A DNA stretch of 64,000 bases from Clostridium sp. OM02-18AC (GCF_003481825.1 NZ_QULW01000013.1:1-64000), one strand, 5' to 3'; shown: positions 28,582 to 38,008, numbered from the stretch's first letter. Notes: generated from the sequence alone by a model not told the origin. Made by a program: numbers and translations.

Positions 28582-28656
28582 AAACCGGGATTTCAGGGCG
28601 TGTATACGGGATACATATCGCGAAAGTCGAACTTTGTCGAACCTTGAAGATGGATT

Positions 28657-30123
28657 ATGTTGCGGTGTACCGTTATTTTGATTACAATGCAATCACAGAG
28701 ACAAGTACGAGAAAGGAGGTGCAGGGAAGCGGACACCATTTTATTCGGAAAGTACCAATTATGCCGTGTACTGGGCTGCGGAAGAAGCGGCACCGTATTT
28801 CTGGCAAGACACATGGAACTGGATGAATACCGTGCCATAAAAAGGGTTCCAAAGACCTTTGTCAATTATGAACTGTTTAGACGAGAAGCGCTGATACTGA
28901 AGGGGATTCGTGACCAGGCGATACCGATCGTATATGACCTGGCAGAAGATGATCAGTACAGCTACCTGATTGAGGAGTATCTCGAAGGAGATTCTTTATA
29001 TGCCCTGGTTACAGAATCAGGACATTGTTCATCGGCAATGACGATTCAATATGGAATTCAGATTTGCCATCTGGTACATATCATGCATTCTACAATGCCT
29101 ACCCCTGTCTTATATCTTGATTTACAACCCAAAAACTTATTACTATACGAAAATACAATCAAGTTAATTGATTTTGATCATGCAGTTTATGCGGACGAAG
29201 CGGCACACATGGCAGAGCGCTACGGAACAATCGGCTGTGCGGCGCCGGAACAGTATTCGGGAGATGTTTTAGATGGAAGAACAGATATTTATGCCATTGG
29301 TGCTGTCCTCCATTACATGCTGACAGGAAATTTCCCGGGAGAAGATATCCGGTCAGACCAGGTGAAATTATCAGGAATCACCGAACGCCGTCTGATGTGC
29401 ATAATCCGCAAATGTCTGCAGAAGGAAAAAAACAGGCGATTCCAGAACGTAAAGGAACTGGAAGAACGATTACAAAAACTTTGGAACCAGTCGGAATGTG
29501 GTGCGTTTCGGTATGGGGTAAAGCGTATGGAGGAGTCTCTGGTAATTGCTGTGGCGGGGAGCCGCCGCGGGGTGGGGACCACCCACATTGCTATGGGACT
29601 GACGGCATATCTGCAGCGCTGCGGACTGCCGGCAGTGTACGAAGAACACAATGAATCCGGGGCGGTGCGCCAGCTTATGGAGTGTCGGAAAGCTGCGGCA
29701 GATTCCTGTGGAATTGTCCGTATCTGGAAAACGCCTATGCTGCCTTGCTATGGCAAAGCGGTGGAGTGGAAACCGTCCGGGTACCGGATCCGTATCCTGG
29801 ACTGCGGAACAGATCTGGTTTCATTCAAAAACGAAAATGCAGATGGTTATCTGCTGTTATGTGGGGGAAAACCCTGGGAATGGGAAAATTCCGGAGAGGC
29901 GGTAAACGATTGTGACTGCGTGCAGGGACTGACGGTGCTCTACAATTTGTTTTGCGACCGGTTGTCTTTCCGGCGAAAATTTCCAGCCACAGGCGGACTC
30001 AGGATGCCGTACTTTTCAGATCCGTTTTTGGGCAGTTACAGATCCGACCATGTATACCGGACAATCTGGAATCGGTGGTTTGGGCAGAGAGGAGAGACGA
30101 TACGAAACGTATTTTCGGGATAA
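28657..30123 (+). CDS. Serine/threonine protein kinase fused to a ParA/MinD-like domain without P-loop lysine
   Basis: 488 aa. Residues about 28-290 are a eukaryotic-type kinase: a glycine loop LGCGRSGTVFLA, Lys in AIKRVPK, a catalytic loop YLDLQPKN (no His before the Arg position), DFD in place of DFG, GCAAPEQYSG, and DIYAIGAVLHYMLTG. Lys, Asp and Asn are kept, so it may be active. Residues about 300-488 start a new domain, LVIAVAGSRRGVGTTHIAMG, resembling a MinD/ParA P-loop but with Thr where the Walker A lysine belongs. The AAAGGAGG at 28711 has no usable start after it in this frame. ATG 28657 or 28687 is the likely start. The C-terminus overlaps the next gene. Confidence 0.75.
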   Translation: MLRCTVILITMQSQRQVRERRCREADTILFGKYQLCRVLGCGRSGTVFLARHMELDEYRAIKRVPKTFVNYELFRREALILKGIRDQAIPIVYDLAEDDQYSYLIEEYLEGDSLYALVTESGHCSSAMTIQYGIQICHLVHIMHSTMPTPVLYLDLQPKNLLLYENTIKLIDFDHAVYADEAAHMAERYGTIGCAAPEQYSGDVLDGRTDIYAIGAVLHYMLTGNFPGEDIRSDQVKLSGITERRLMCIIRKCLQKEKNRRFQNVKELEERLQKLWNQSECGAFRYGVKRMEESLVIAVAGSRRGVGTTHIAMGLTAYLQRCGLPAVYEEHNESGAVRQLMECRKAAADSCGIVRIWKTPMLPCYGKAVEWKPSGYRIRILDCGTDLVSFKNENADGYLLLCGGKPWEWENSGEAVNDCDCVQGLTVLYNLFCDRLSFRRKFPATGGLRMPYFSDPFLGSYRSDHVYRTIWNRWFGQRGETIRNVFSG

Positions 30124-30764
30124 AGAAGGGTCAGACAAATCTGCCGAATGCACGGATCCGGACGATTGGAATAGCTGGTTGTGGCCGCGGTGTGGGGACC
30201 AGCCATCTGGCAATTTCCATGGCGAATTATCTGATGGGAGTAAAACGGAAAAAAACTGCCGTATTAGAGTGGAATGACCATGGTGATTTTGCAAGAATAG
30301 AACGGTTTGCCGGGAAAAGCGGAAACAGACAGGAACGACAGCGATACAAGATGGAACAGGAAGAAAACAGACGGAATGTGTTTTCTATCATGGAAGTGGA
30401 TTATTACAAACAGGCAGATCCATCGATCCTGTCATATTGTCTGGGCCGGGATTACCGGTACCTGATTCTGGATTACGGAGAAGCAGCCCAAAACAGTCTG
30501 AATGAGTGCGCACGCTGTGATTTAAAAGTGTTGGTTGGATCTTTAAGTGAGTGGAGGACGGAAGCGTTTTTGGAAATTTTAGAGCAGACAGAAAACCGGG
30601 ATAAGAGCTGGAAACTGACCGTTGTATCGGGCGGAGAAGAAAACAGAAAAGAAATAGAAAAAAGGTTTGCCTGTCGGCTGTATCGCATTCCAACTTCAGT
30701 AGATGCATTCCGTATTACCCATGAGAAGATCCTGTGCTTTGAAACTCTTTTGTCTGAACGATAA
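30102..30764 (+). CDS. ParA/MinD-like protein lacking the P-loop lysine
   Basis: About 220 aa. Near its N-terminus it carries TIGIAGCGRGVGTSHLAISM, the same lysine-less P-loop as the C-terminal domain of the preceding fusion. A Walker B-like strand YRYLILDYGE and a late strand LKVLVGSLSEWRTEAF follow. The start is odd: GGAGAG (30091-30096) sits ideally before ACG 30102, which would begin (M)KRIFGIKKG. The nearest accepted start upstream is GTG 30075, with no ribosome site. It overlaps the kinase gene by about 22 nt and is probably co-translated and a functional partner. Confidence 0.65.
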   Translation, partial: TKRIFGIKKGQTNLPNARIRTIGIAGCGRGVGTSHLAISMANYLMGVKRKKTAVLEWNDHGDFARIERFAGKSGNRQERQRYKMEQEENRRNVFSIMEVDYYKQADPSILSYCLGRDYRYLILDYGEAAQNSLNECARCDLKVLVGSLSEWRTEAFLEILEQTENRDKSWKLTVVSGGEENRKEIEKRFACRLYRIPTSVDAFRITHEKILCFETLLSER

Positions 30765-30961
30765 AAGAAAAAGCAGCACACAGAGCTTTGAGTATCCGCA
30801 GTGGAACGAAAACAAAAACACGGAAAAAACAAATATGCGGACGGCATCTTTCGGGTGTGGATCAGGAAACTGCTCAGCAGATCTGTGCAGTCAGATCAAT
30901 GGAATGTGTCACGGCAAAGCCTTCCGGGAAAAGATTGCCGTTCTGCAGAAAAGAGGGGTTT

Positions 30962-31267
30962 ATGAAAGTGTGTGAAAAAGAGCGAAAAGAAGGAAATCAG
31001 CTTTATGTAGAAGGTTTAAAACGCTATCAGAAAAGAGGAATCCGTGTTTTGATCGATGGGGAAGATGCCAGTGACGCGACGTGGGACAAATTGTTTGAAG
31101 TTCGGGAAGACGGAAGTTTTTACATGGGTGATTACATCCTGGAAGACATCCCGCAGGACAATTCAGCGGCAAATCCGGCAGTTGAGGGGGTGAACGAGGA
31201 AGAAGCGGATTACATGAAGACCAAACGGTTAAAAGAAATTCATTTTGATATGGTGTATCACAGATAG
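30962..31267 (+). CDS. Small protein of unknown function in the kinase cluster
   Basis: 101 aa from ATG 30962, preceded by GAGGGG. It is charged, with no membrane helix. The N-terminal half is basic (KERKEGNQLYVEGLKRYQKRG). The middle has short strands with Gly-Asp turns (LFEVREDGSFYMGDYILE), and the end has an acidic linker and a basic helix. The frame is open upstream to TTG 30788, but codon use and composition there look non-coding. I do not recognise the family. Its position suggests a partner of the two ATPase-like proteins. Confidence 0.55.
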   Translation: MKVCEKERKEGNQLYVEGLKRYQKRGIRVLIDGEDASDATWDKLFEVREDGSFYMGDYILEDIPQDNSAANPAVEGVNEEEADYMKTKRLKEIHFDMVYHR

Positions 31268-31381
31268 AAGGATGAGGTCAGAAAGAGCGGAACAAAAAAT
31301 TTTCAGGTCAGAAAAGAGAATCCCCGATTCAGCCCGGGAAAAGATTAGGAAAATTTAAGAGAAGCTGCGAGGTATTTATGG

Positions 31382-31387
31382 TATACT
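31382..31387 (+). promoter_or_regulatory. Extended -10 promoter of the GH18 gene
   Basis: TGG-TATACT is an extended -10 (TGNTATA type) about 33 nt before the chosen start at 31421. No good -35 is visible. Confidence 0.45.
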
Positions 31388-31420
31388 GAACGTATGAATA
31401 CCATAAAGGAGATACGGCAG

Positions 31421-33082
31421 ATGAAGCGATTTCTGACAACAGTACTGACAGTGATCCTGACAATCGTGCTGTTTGTGGGAGCAGCAGCGGGATTTTTTTT
31501 ATACCGGAAGTACAAACCATCGAAGGAACAGGTAAATGAAAACGAATGGTACCAGGCAAATGGCGATGAAACAGCGGTATTTTTGGATAACGAGCTAGTA
31601 GAAGGTACCAAAGGGCGTTATATTGACGGCCAGACTTATCTGCAGCTTGACTGGGTCAACGAAGCAGTGAACGAACGGTTTTACTGGGATGCAGGAAACA
31701 GCCAGCTGCTCTATACGCTTCCAGATCAGATCGTATATGCAGATGCGGAAACCCTGGGAAGCAGCGGCAAACCGCTTTTTGTAGAGCAGGACGGCGCAGT
31801 GTGGCTGCTGTCCAGTCTGGTAAGTGCATATACCAATGTGCGGATTGAGACGTTTGATACAGACAATGTGCATCGGGCATTTGTAGACACATCGTGGGAA
31901 CCGCAGCAGCTTGCGGTTATAAAGAAAAACAGTGCACTGCGGATCCGCGGCGGGGTAAAGAGTGCAATGATCACAGAAGTGCCGTCTGGTTCCGAAGTGA
32001 TTGTGCTGGAAAAACTGGAAAACTGGAGCCGGATCCGGACAGAAGACGGTCAGGTTGGCTATCTCTCAAATCGGCATCTGAAGGAGACAGAAATGAAAAC
32101 GCTGGTCAGCACATTCGTGGAACCGGAGTATACCAGTATTTCCATGGACGAACCGGTGGTGCTGGTCTGGCATCAGGTGACAAACCGTTCGGCCAACCAG
32201 GCTATGGAATCCCTGCTGTCCAATACAAAAGGCGTGAATGTCATTGCACCGACCTGGTTTATGCTGACGGACAATCAGGGAAACTATGAATCTCTTGCAG
32301 ATAAAAATTATGTGGATCGTGCGCATGCCATGGGACTGCAGGTATGGGCGGTTCTGGATAATTTTAATAAAGGAGAGAATGTTCAGTCGGAAGTCCTGTT
32401 TGCCAGTACGGCAGCGAGAAAAAAACTGACAGAATCATTGATGCAGGATGCAAAAACATACGGCTTTGACGGAATCAATCTGGATATCGAGGGAATCAAA
32501 GCTTCTGCAGGACCACATTATGTCCAGTTTATCCGGGAACTTTCCATAGACTGCAGGAAGGCCGGACTTGTTTTATCCATCGATTCCTACGTGCCTGCAG
32601 CTTACTCTGCTTTTTATAACTGGGCAGAACAGGGACGGGTAGCCGACTATGTCGTGATGATGGGATACGATGAACATTACGCAGGCGGGGAAGCGGGTTC
32701 GGTTGCATCCATTGGATATGAGCGCCAGGGAATTGCAGATCTGTTAAAGCAGGTTCCGAAAGAGAAAATCATCAGTGCGATTCCGTTCTACACCAGAATC
32801 TGGAAGGAAGATGCATCGGGTACGACATCCCAGTCCATGGGAATTGCAAATGCCAAAGCGTGGGTGGAAACGAACCAGGTAGAGCTTTACTGGCAGGACG
32901 AACTGGGACAGTATTATGGTGAACTGGAGAAAGACGGTGCAAAATACGAAATCTGGATGGAAGAAGAGCGTTCGCTTGCATTGAAGATGCAGCTGATTAA
33001 GGACAATGATCTGGCGGGGGTAGCCTGCTGGCGCCTCGGATTTGAACCGGCAGATGTATGGGATACGGTAAAGCTGCCGTAG
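31421..33082 (+). CDS. SH3 domain-containing glycoside hydrolase family 18 protein
   Basis: 553 aa from ATG 31421 (AAAGGAG 9 nt upstream; ATG 31394 lacks a ribosome site). An N-terminal helix (about 5-27) anchors it in the membrane, facing outward. A region resembling the copper amine oxidase N-terminal fold (about 40-150), a bacterial SH3 domain (about 165-225), and a GH18 barrel (about 240-553) follow. The GH18 motif GFDGINLDIEG puts the catalytic acid at Glu 357. Similar proteins cleave peptidoglycan N-acetylglucosamine linkages, often in spore cortex or cell wall. It is followed by a phosphoesterase and an amidase, which suggests an envelope role. Confidence 0.85.
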   Translation: MKRFLTTVLTVILTIVLFVGAAAGFFLYRKYKPSKEQVNENEWYQANGDETAVFLDNELVEGTKGRYIDGQTYLQLDWVNEAVNERFYWDAGNSQLLYTLPDQIVYADAETLGSSGKPLFVEQDGAVWLLSSLVSAYTNVRIETFDTDNVHRAFVDTSWEPQQLAVIKKNSALRIRGGVKSAMITEVPSGSEVIVLEKLENWSRIRTEDGQVGYLSNRHLKETEMKTLVSTFVEPEYTSISMDEPVVLVWHQVTNRSANQAMESLLSNTKGVNVIAPTWFMLTDNQGNYESLADKNYVDRAHAMGLQVWAVLDNFNKGENVQSEVLFASTAARKKLTESLMQDAKTYGFDGINLDIEGIKASAGPHYVQFIRELSIDCRKAGLVLSIDSYVPAAYSAFYNWAEQGRVADYVVMMGYDEHYAGGEAGSVASIGYERQGIADLLKQVPKEKIISAIPFYTRIWKEDASGTTSQSMGIANAKAWVETNQVELYWQDELGQYYGELEKDGAKYEIWMEEERSLALKMQLIKDNDLAGVACWRLGFEPADVWDTVKLP

Positions 33083-33214
33083 TTTCGGATCGGGGAATGC
33101 TGCGTAGACGCATGGATGTGCAGGAACAGCGGACTGCTTCGGGATATCGGCAGAATCTTGTTGCCAGGCGTACATGTTTGCGTGAAAAGATGGTTTGGAA
33201 AGGTCGATGGGAAT

Positions 33215-34780
33215 ATGAAAAAGAGATCAGATGGCAGAAAGCAGGTGCTTTCTGCTTTTCTGCCTGTTTTTGCGGTGATAGCTGCTCTGAGTGGATGTAC
33301 AGGCAATCACCCGGCAGACGCCACAGCGGTATCAGAGGAACTCCGGACAGAAAGTCCGGCAGAAGATCCGGAAACGGATACAGGGAAGAACACGGCAGAT
33401 GGGAATTCTGAAAATATGACGGATGGAGTAGCGTCTGGAGAGAATGGGGACAAAGACACAGCTGGGCAGCCGGATGCAGCCGGAACAGATGCAGATAAAA
33501 CGACGGGCGAGACGCGTGCGGAAGAAATCATAGAAGATTCCGGACCGCTCCCCAAAGCGGAAGATGGAGGCTGGGTGGAAAACATCATACTTGGCACGGA
33601 TATTCACTATTTTTCAGATTCCCTGACAGACCAGGGACCACGTTTCCAGGAAATGGTGGAATACGGCGATGGGAAAGTGGTAACGTATATCGATCAGATC
33701 ACGGATGCGTTTCTGGATGAGGTTGTGAAACTGCGTCCGGATGCGCTGGTTTTAAGTGGTGATCTGACATTGAACGGAGAAAAGGCAAGCCACAAAGACC
33801 TGGCAGAAAAACTGCACCGGGTAGAGAATAATGGTATTCCGGTTCTTGTGATCCCGGGAAATCATGACATCAACAATCGGCAGGCAGCGCGGTACGAAGG
33901 GGAAGAACGTCTCCCGGCAGAATATATAACACCGGAAGAATTCCGCCAGATTTACCGGGCGTTTGGCTATGATGAAGCTGCAAGCGAAGATCCGAACAGT
34001 CTGAGTTACCGGTATGAACTCGATGACAATACCTGGCTGCTGATGATCGACAGCTGTCAGTACAGTCCCATCAACAAGGTTGGCGGTGCGATTTCGGAAG
34101 ATACCTATGAATGGATCGGGCAGCAGTTAGAAGAGGCCTGGGATGCCGGGGTGGAAATCATCCCAATTGCCCATCATAATCTTCTGGATGAAAGTGAGAT
34201 TTATGTCGATGAATGTACCATTGAACACAGTGAGCAGTTTGTGGATCTTCTGGAAAACTGGGATGTACCGCTGTTTTTGAGTGGGCATCTGCACGTGCAG
34301 CATTGTAAGCGTTCCGATGAAAACCGCGGCATCTGGGAGATGGTGACGGCATCGCTGGCAACACCGTCCTGCAAATATGCAATTCTCACCTACCGGGATG
34401 ACCGGAGCTTTTTGTACCGGACCCGTTCCCTGGATGTAGAGGGATGGGCAAAGAAAAATAAGCGGACCGAGGAGGATCTTTTGCATTTTAAAAAATTCCA
34501 GACTCCGTTTTTACGCCGGGTTTTCTATAATCAGGCGATCGCTGCTCTGAACAACGTATCGGATATCACGGACAGTGAACGGGAGCAGATGGCACAGCTG
34601 TATTCGCTGTTAAAATATCATTATTATCAGGGAACAGCGTACCAGGTACAGGATCTGGTACGGAATGATCCGGCCTATGCGCTCTGGCAGGAAGAGGGCA
34701 TGGCAACCCAGCAGGGAGATTATTTTGAGTATATTTTAAGAGATGGTGTGCAGGACTATAACCGTCTGGAAGTAGACTAG
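33215..34780 (+). CDS. Lipoprotein metallophosphoesterase
   Basis: 521 aa from ATG 33215. The signal ends in the lipobox LSGC, so the mature protein is tethered outside the membrane, followed by an Asp/Glu/Thr-rich linker to about residue 115. Calcineurin-like phosphoesterase motifs are complete: TDIHYF (Asp 129), LVLSGDLTLNG, VIPGNHDINN (Asn 216), IAHHN and SGHLHVQH. The C-terminal about 100 residues are an extra helical domain. The target may be a nucleotide or a cell-wall phosphodiester; the sequence does not say. It lies between GH18 and amidase genes. Confidence 0.88.
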   Translation: MKKRSDGRKQVLSAFLPVFAVIAALSGCTGNHPADATAVSEELRTESPAEDPETDTGKNTADGNSENMTDGVASGENGDKDTAGQPDAAGTDADKTTGETRAEEIIEDSGPLPKAEDGGWVENIILGTDIHYFSDSLTDQGPRFQEMVEYGDGKVVTYIDQITDAFLDEVVKLRPDALVLSGDLTLNGEKASHKDLAEKLHRVENNGIPVLVIPGNHDINNRQAARYEGEERLPAEYITPEEFRQIYRAFGYDEAASEDPNSLSYRYELDDNTWLLMIDSCQYSPINKVGGAISEDTYEWIGQQLEEAWDAGVEIIPIAHHNLLDESEIYVDECTIEHSEQFVDLLENWDVPLFLSGHLHVQHCKRSDENRGIWEMVTASLATPSCKYAILTYRDDRSFLYRTRSLDVEGWAKKNKRTEEDLLHFKKFQTPFLRRVFYNQAIAALNNVSDITDSEREQMAQLYSLLKYHYYQGTAYQVQDLVRNDPAYALWQEEGMATQQGDYFEYILRDGVQDYNRLEVD

Positions 34781-34785
34781 TGAAA

Positions 34786-34842
34786 AAATCCCGGACTTTC
34801 TTTTGCAGATTTATGTGAAAAAAGAAAGTCCGGGATTCTTTT
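34786..34842 (+). terminator. Terminator after the phosphoesterase
   Basis: A long stem (AATCCCGGACTTTCTTTT with its complement) followed by CTTTTC. Confidence 0.8.
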
Positions 34843-34897
34843 CATCGTCCGGGGGTCATATATTCTATAGGAAAAAACCAGATACGGAGCGGATCAG

Positions 34898-35626
34898 GTG
34901 AAGAATCAGAACTGGACAGGAAAAGAATGGAAAAAGCAGAAGCTGGCAGAGCAGCTTATGGCAGTCATGCTTTTTGCGGCAGTATTTCTGGTATCCCGCC
35001 AGGCAGGACTTATGGTATCGAGTCAGAACGTGACCGCAAAGAACCATCAGCCGGTGGTGGTCCTCGACAGTGGACATGGCGGCATGGATCCGGGAAAAAT
35101 CGGGGTGGACGGCAGCCTGGAAAAAGACATCAACCTGCAGATTGCCAGAAAGTTAAAGGTTTATCTGGAAGCTGCCGATGTGAAGGTGATCATGACCAGG
35201 GAAGATGACCGCGGTCTTTATGAAGAAACCGATCAAAACAAGAAAATGGCGGACATGAAAAACCGCTGCAAAATAATCGAAGAAGCGGATCCGGACCTGG
35301 TGGTAAGCATCCATCAGAACAGTTATCATCAGGAACCGATATCCGGCGGACAGGTATTTTATTATAAAACATCCGAAAGAGGAAAGCGCCTTGCAGAAAT
35401 TCTGCAGAGGCGCTTTGATTCTGTCTTGGGAGAAAAGAACACCAGGCAGGCGAAACCGAATGGAAATTATTATCTTCTCCTACATGTGAAGCAGCCGATC
35501 GTCATTGTGGAATGCGGTTTTTTGTCCAACTGGAATGAGGCGGCGAAGCTGCAGGAGGAGGAATATCAGGACCGACTGGCGTGGACGATCCATATGGGGG
35601 TGATGGAGTATTTGACGCAGAAATGA
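34898..35626 (+). CDS. N-acetylmuramoyl-L-alanine amidase (Amidase_3, CwlD-like)
   Basis: 242 aa, starting at GTG 34898. One N-terminal membrane helix (about 20-42) exports it. The catalytic domain has the zinc ligands: His 60 in VLDSGHGGMDPG, Glu in EKDINLQIARKL, and His in VSIHQNSYHQ. The catalytic Glu is in VIVECGFLSN. It cuts the bond between N-acetylmuramic acid and L-alanine in peptidoglycan. Length and layout match CwlD, which shapes spore cortex, though a vegetative role is possible. It converges on the LysR gene 26 nt away. Confidence 0.92.
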   Translation: MKNQNWTGKEWKKQKLAEQLMAVMLFAAVFLVSRQAGLMVSSQNVTAKNHQPVVVLDSGHGGMDPGKIGVDGSLEKDINLQIARKLKVYLEAADVKVIMTREDDRGLYEETDQNKKMADMKNRCKIIEEADPDLVVSIHQNSYHQEPISGGQVFYYKTSERGKRLAEILQRRFDSVLGEKNTRQAKPNGNYYLLLHVKQPIVIVECGFLSNWNEAAKLQEEEYQDRLAWTIHMGVMEYLTQK

Positions 35627-35652
35627 TGCCTCCTGCTGGTAAACTGAAAAAG

Positions 35653-36582
35653 TTATTCCTTGGTGTAATGTGGCCCGCCAAACAGCTGCTGGAACAGGCT
35701 TACGAAATATTTTTCACTCTGGTGGAGCACAAATCCTTTGCGGAAGGCAATGACAACGAACCATTGCACGGTTGGCACAGCGTGGGCGTATACGATGCGG
35801 TCTGAGGTGGTCGCACAGGAAATGGGAAGAAAGGTGCTGCCAATGCCCTGCTCGACCATAACCAGGCTGGCCGGGTGAGAGTTGATTTCTGCCACGATCT
35901 TCGGGGTGACACGGCAGGCTGCAAAGCACTGGTTTTCCAGTTTGCGGATGGTTGTCTGGCTCTGAGAAAAGATCATGGGTTCATTTTTTAAATCAGCAAT
36001 GGAAATCCTTGGGAAGCTGCCGTCTGCGTTCTGCAGATTGAGCTTTTTGGCATGTGTTTTCGGAATTGCGAGAATCAGTTCTTCTGCTTGAAGCAGCATG
36101 CTTTCCAAAGGAAGGGAAGAGTTTTCGGCAAGCGGAATAATGGCCATATCCAGTTCGCCATCCTGCAGCATACGGATCAGGGGAGAGGCAGTTTCTTCCG
36201 TTACCTTTACGGTGACATTGGGGTAGGATTCATAAAATTTTCCGATGATGTGGGAATATGCCACAGCGCCCCACTGGGGCGTGATCCCGACCGAAAAGCT
36301 GCCTGTTTTTGCCTGCCCCATATCGGATAACTGGTTGTAGAGTTCCCGCTTCTGCTGGAGCATCTGCTCACAGGTAGCCACATACAGTTTCCCGGCGGGA
36401 GTCAGGGTCATTTCGTTACGCCTGCGTTCAAACAGGCTTACGCCGAGTTCGGATTCCAGACGGCTTAGGTACTGGCTTAAGGTGGACTGGGTAATGAAAA
36501 GATTTTCTGCCGCGCGGGAAATGCTGTGCATGTTCGCAATCTCAATGATATATTCCAGATAATGCAGGTCCATGAATGTCAC
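35653..36582 (-). CDS. LysR family transcriptional regulator
   Basis: 309 aa. The N-terminal winged HTH reads HYLEYIIEIANMHSISRAAENLF then TQSTLSQYLSRLE. The remainder is the periplasmic-binding-like effector domain starting GSFSVGIT. It is divergent from the enolase-superfamily gene at 36804, with a shared 220-bp gap, so it probably regulates that gene and the GntP permease after it. The effector is then likely the sugar acid or an intermediate. The downstream amidase gene on the other strand is unrelated. Confidence 0.92.
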   Translation of the reverse strand: MTFMDLHYLEYIIEIANMHSISRAAENLFITQSTLSQYLSRLESELGVSLFERRRNEMTLTPAGKLYVATCEQMLQQKRELYNQLSDMGQAKTGSFSVGITPQWGAVAYSHIIGKFYESYPNVTVKVTEETASPLIRMLQDGELDMAIIPLAENSSLPLESMLLQAEELILAIPKTHAKKLNLQNADGSFPRISIADLKNEPMIFSQSQTTIRKLENQCFAACRVTPKIVAEINSHPASLVMVEQGIGSTFLPISCATTSDRIVYAHAVPTVQWFVVIAFRKGFVLHQSEKYFVSLFQQLFGGPHYTKE

Positions 36583-36746
36583 CTTCTCTTTTGAAAATTG
36601 CAGATCGGTCGGAACTTACCGCTCAATCCGAGCTGTTGTTATCCTTTTATTCTATGAAATGTCTTCCTTTAAGTCAAATAAAAATATTGTCTAAATAAAA
36701 TTCCTGAACATTAATTATTTTAATTCCCGGATTCAAATTTACCAAT

Positions 36747-36775
36747 TTGGCATAACGTGGCGGCTGTGCTACGAT
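36747..36775 (+). promoter_or_regulatory. Promoter of the enolase-superfamily operon
   Basis: TTGGCA (36747-36752), 17-nt spacer, TACGAT (36770-36775), about 28 nt before the ATG. Confidence 0.65.
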
Positions 36776-36803
36776 AAAGTCAGAAAAAGGAAGGAGAATT
36801 CGC

Positions 36804-37976
36804 ATGAAGATCACGGCAGTAAAAACGATAGGTCTGCGCTGGGAATGTCCGGTCATGAGCGATGCCATGTCCGTGTGCAGAGCCCGCCAGGCGCTTTGGA
36901 TCCGGATTGAGACGGATACGGAGATTTACGGTGTTGGAGAGGCATTCTGCTATGGAAGTCCTCTGGTGATCGCCAAACACATTGTGGAAGACCAGCTGGC
37001 ACCGGCCATTATCGGGGAAGATCCACAGAATATTGAACTGCTCTGGCAGAAAATGTACTGGAGAAATGTTCCGAATGGCCGTACCGGTCTGGTGATGGGA
37101 TGCATCAGCGGCATTGATATTGCCCTCTGGGATATCCTCGGAAAGGCAGCGAAGATGCCGGTAAGCAGGCTCCTCGGGGCACATTCCGACCGTGTTCCGG
37201 CGTATGCAAGCGGCGGCTTTTATGCACCGGGAAAAGACCTGGATGGTTTAAAGAAAGAGATTGAGGGATATCTGAAAAAAGGATATCAGGATGTCAAGAT
37301 TAAGATTGGACGGAATCCGGAAATTGCAGGAAATGCAGTAAACTATACGGCAAGCACGGAATTTGCAGTCAGCTACGAGGAAGACATCCGCCGTATTGCA
37401 GCAACCCGCGAACTGGTTGGTCCGCGTGGCCGGGTGGCAGCCGATATCAACGCAGCATGGTCGGTCGAGGCAGTGCTGAATGCGGTACGTGATTTTCGGA
37501 GTGCCGGCCTTAGCTGGCTGGAGGAGCCGATCCTCTTTGAAGATGAGGAAGGATTAAAGCAGCTGCGCACAGAGCTTATGGAGATTGCGCTGATGGGTTA
37601 TGAGACAACCCAGGGGTGCAAGAATTTCACCCGTCTGATGAAAGAAAATGCAATGGATATTGTTCAGCCGGATATCGGCTGGGGCGGCGGTTTCTCTGAG
37701 CTGCGCAAGATTGGTCTTGCGGCACAGGGCTTTTCCAAACCGGTTTCCCTGCATTCGTTTGGTTCCTGTATTCATTTTGCAGCAAGCCTGCAGTTGGCAG
37801 GAAGCCTTCCGAATACAGAGGCGATCGAGAGTGAGGAAAACCAGAACATATTAAAGACCGGTGTGCTGAAAACACCGTTTGAGCATGATGAACATATGAA
37901 TTTCTATGTCCCGCAGCTTCCGGGTCTTGGCATTGAAATTGACTGGGATGCAGCAGAAAAAATCCGGGTGTTCTAG
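36804..37976 (+). CDS. Mandelate racemase/muconate lactonizing enzyme family protein (probable sugar-acid dehydratase)
   Basis: A 390-aa enolase-superfamily enzyme. The N-terminal capping domain (1-125) is followed by a modified TIM barrel. The KxK base is in DVKIKIGRNP. Metal ligands are Asp in AADINAAW, Glu in WLEEPI and Glu in MGYETTQG. Asp in QPDIGWGGG and His in SLHSFGSC form the second base pair. This set is that of the mandelate racemase group, which includes acid-sugar dehydratases. The GntP-type permease downstream favours a gluconate- or galactonate-like substrate. AGGAG upstream supports the start. Confidence 0.88.
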   Translation: MKITAVKTIGLRWECPVMSDAMSVCRARQALWIRIETDTEIYGVGEAFCYGSPLVIAKHIVEDQLAPAIIGEDPQNIELLWQKMYWRNVPNGRTGLVMGCISGIDIALWDILGKAAKMPVSRLLGAHSDRVPAYASGGFYAPGKDLDGLKKEIEGYLKKGYQDVKIKIGRNPEIAGNAVNYTASTEFAVSYEEDIRRIAATRELVGPRGRVAADINAAWSVEAVLNAVRDFRSAGLSWLEEPILFEDEEGLKQLRTELMEIALMGYETTQGCKNFTRLMKENAMDIVQPDIGWGGGFSELRKIGLAAQGFSKPVSLHSFGSCIHFAASLQLAGSLPNTEAIESEENQNILKTGVLKTPFEHDEHMNFYVPQLPGLGIEIDWDAAEKIRVF

Positions 37977-38008
37977 AGAATGATAGGATAAATTTAGGGG
38001 GAATTACT

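Noticed and set aside
30788..30961. Upstream extension of the 101-aa gene
   Set aside because: ATG 30962 has a good ribosome site; the extension is Lys/Arg/Cys-rich and looks non-coding.
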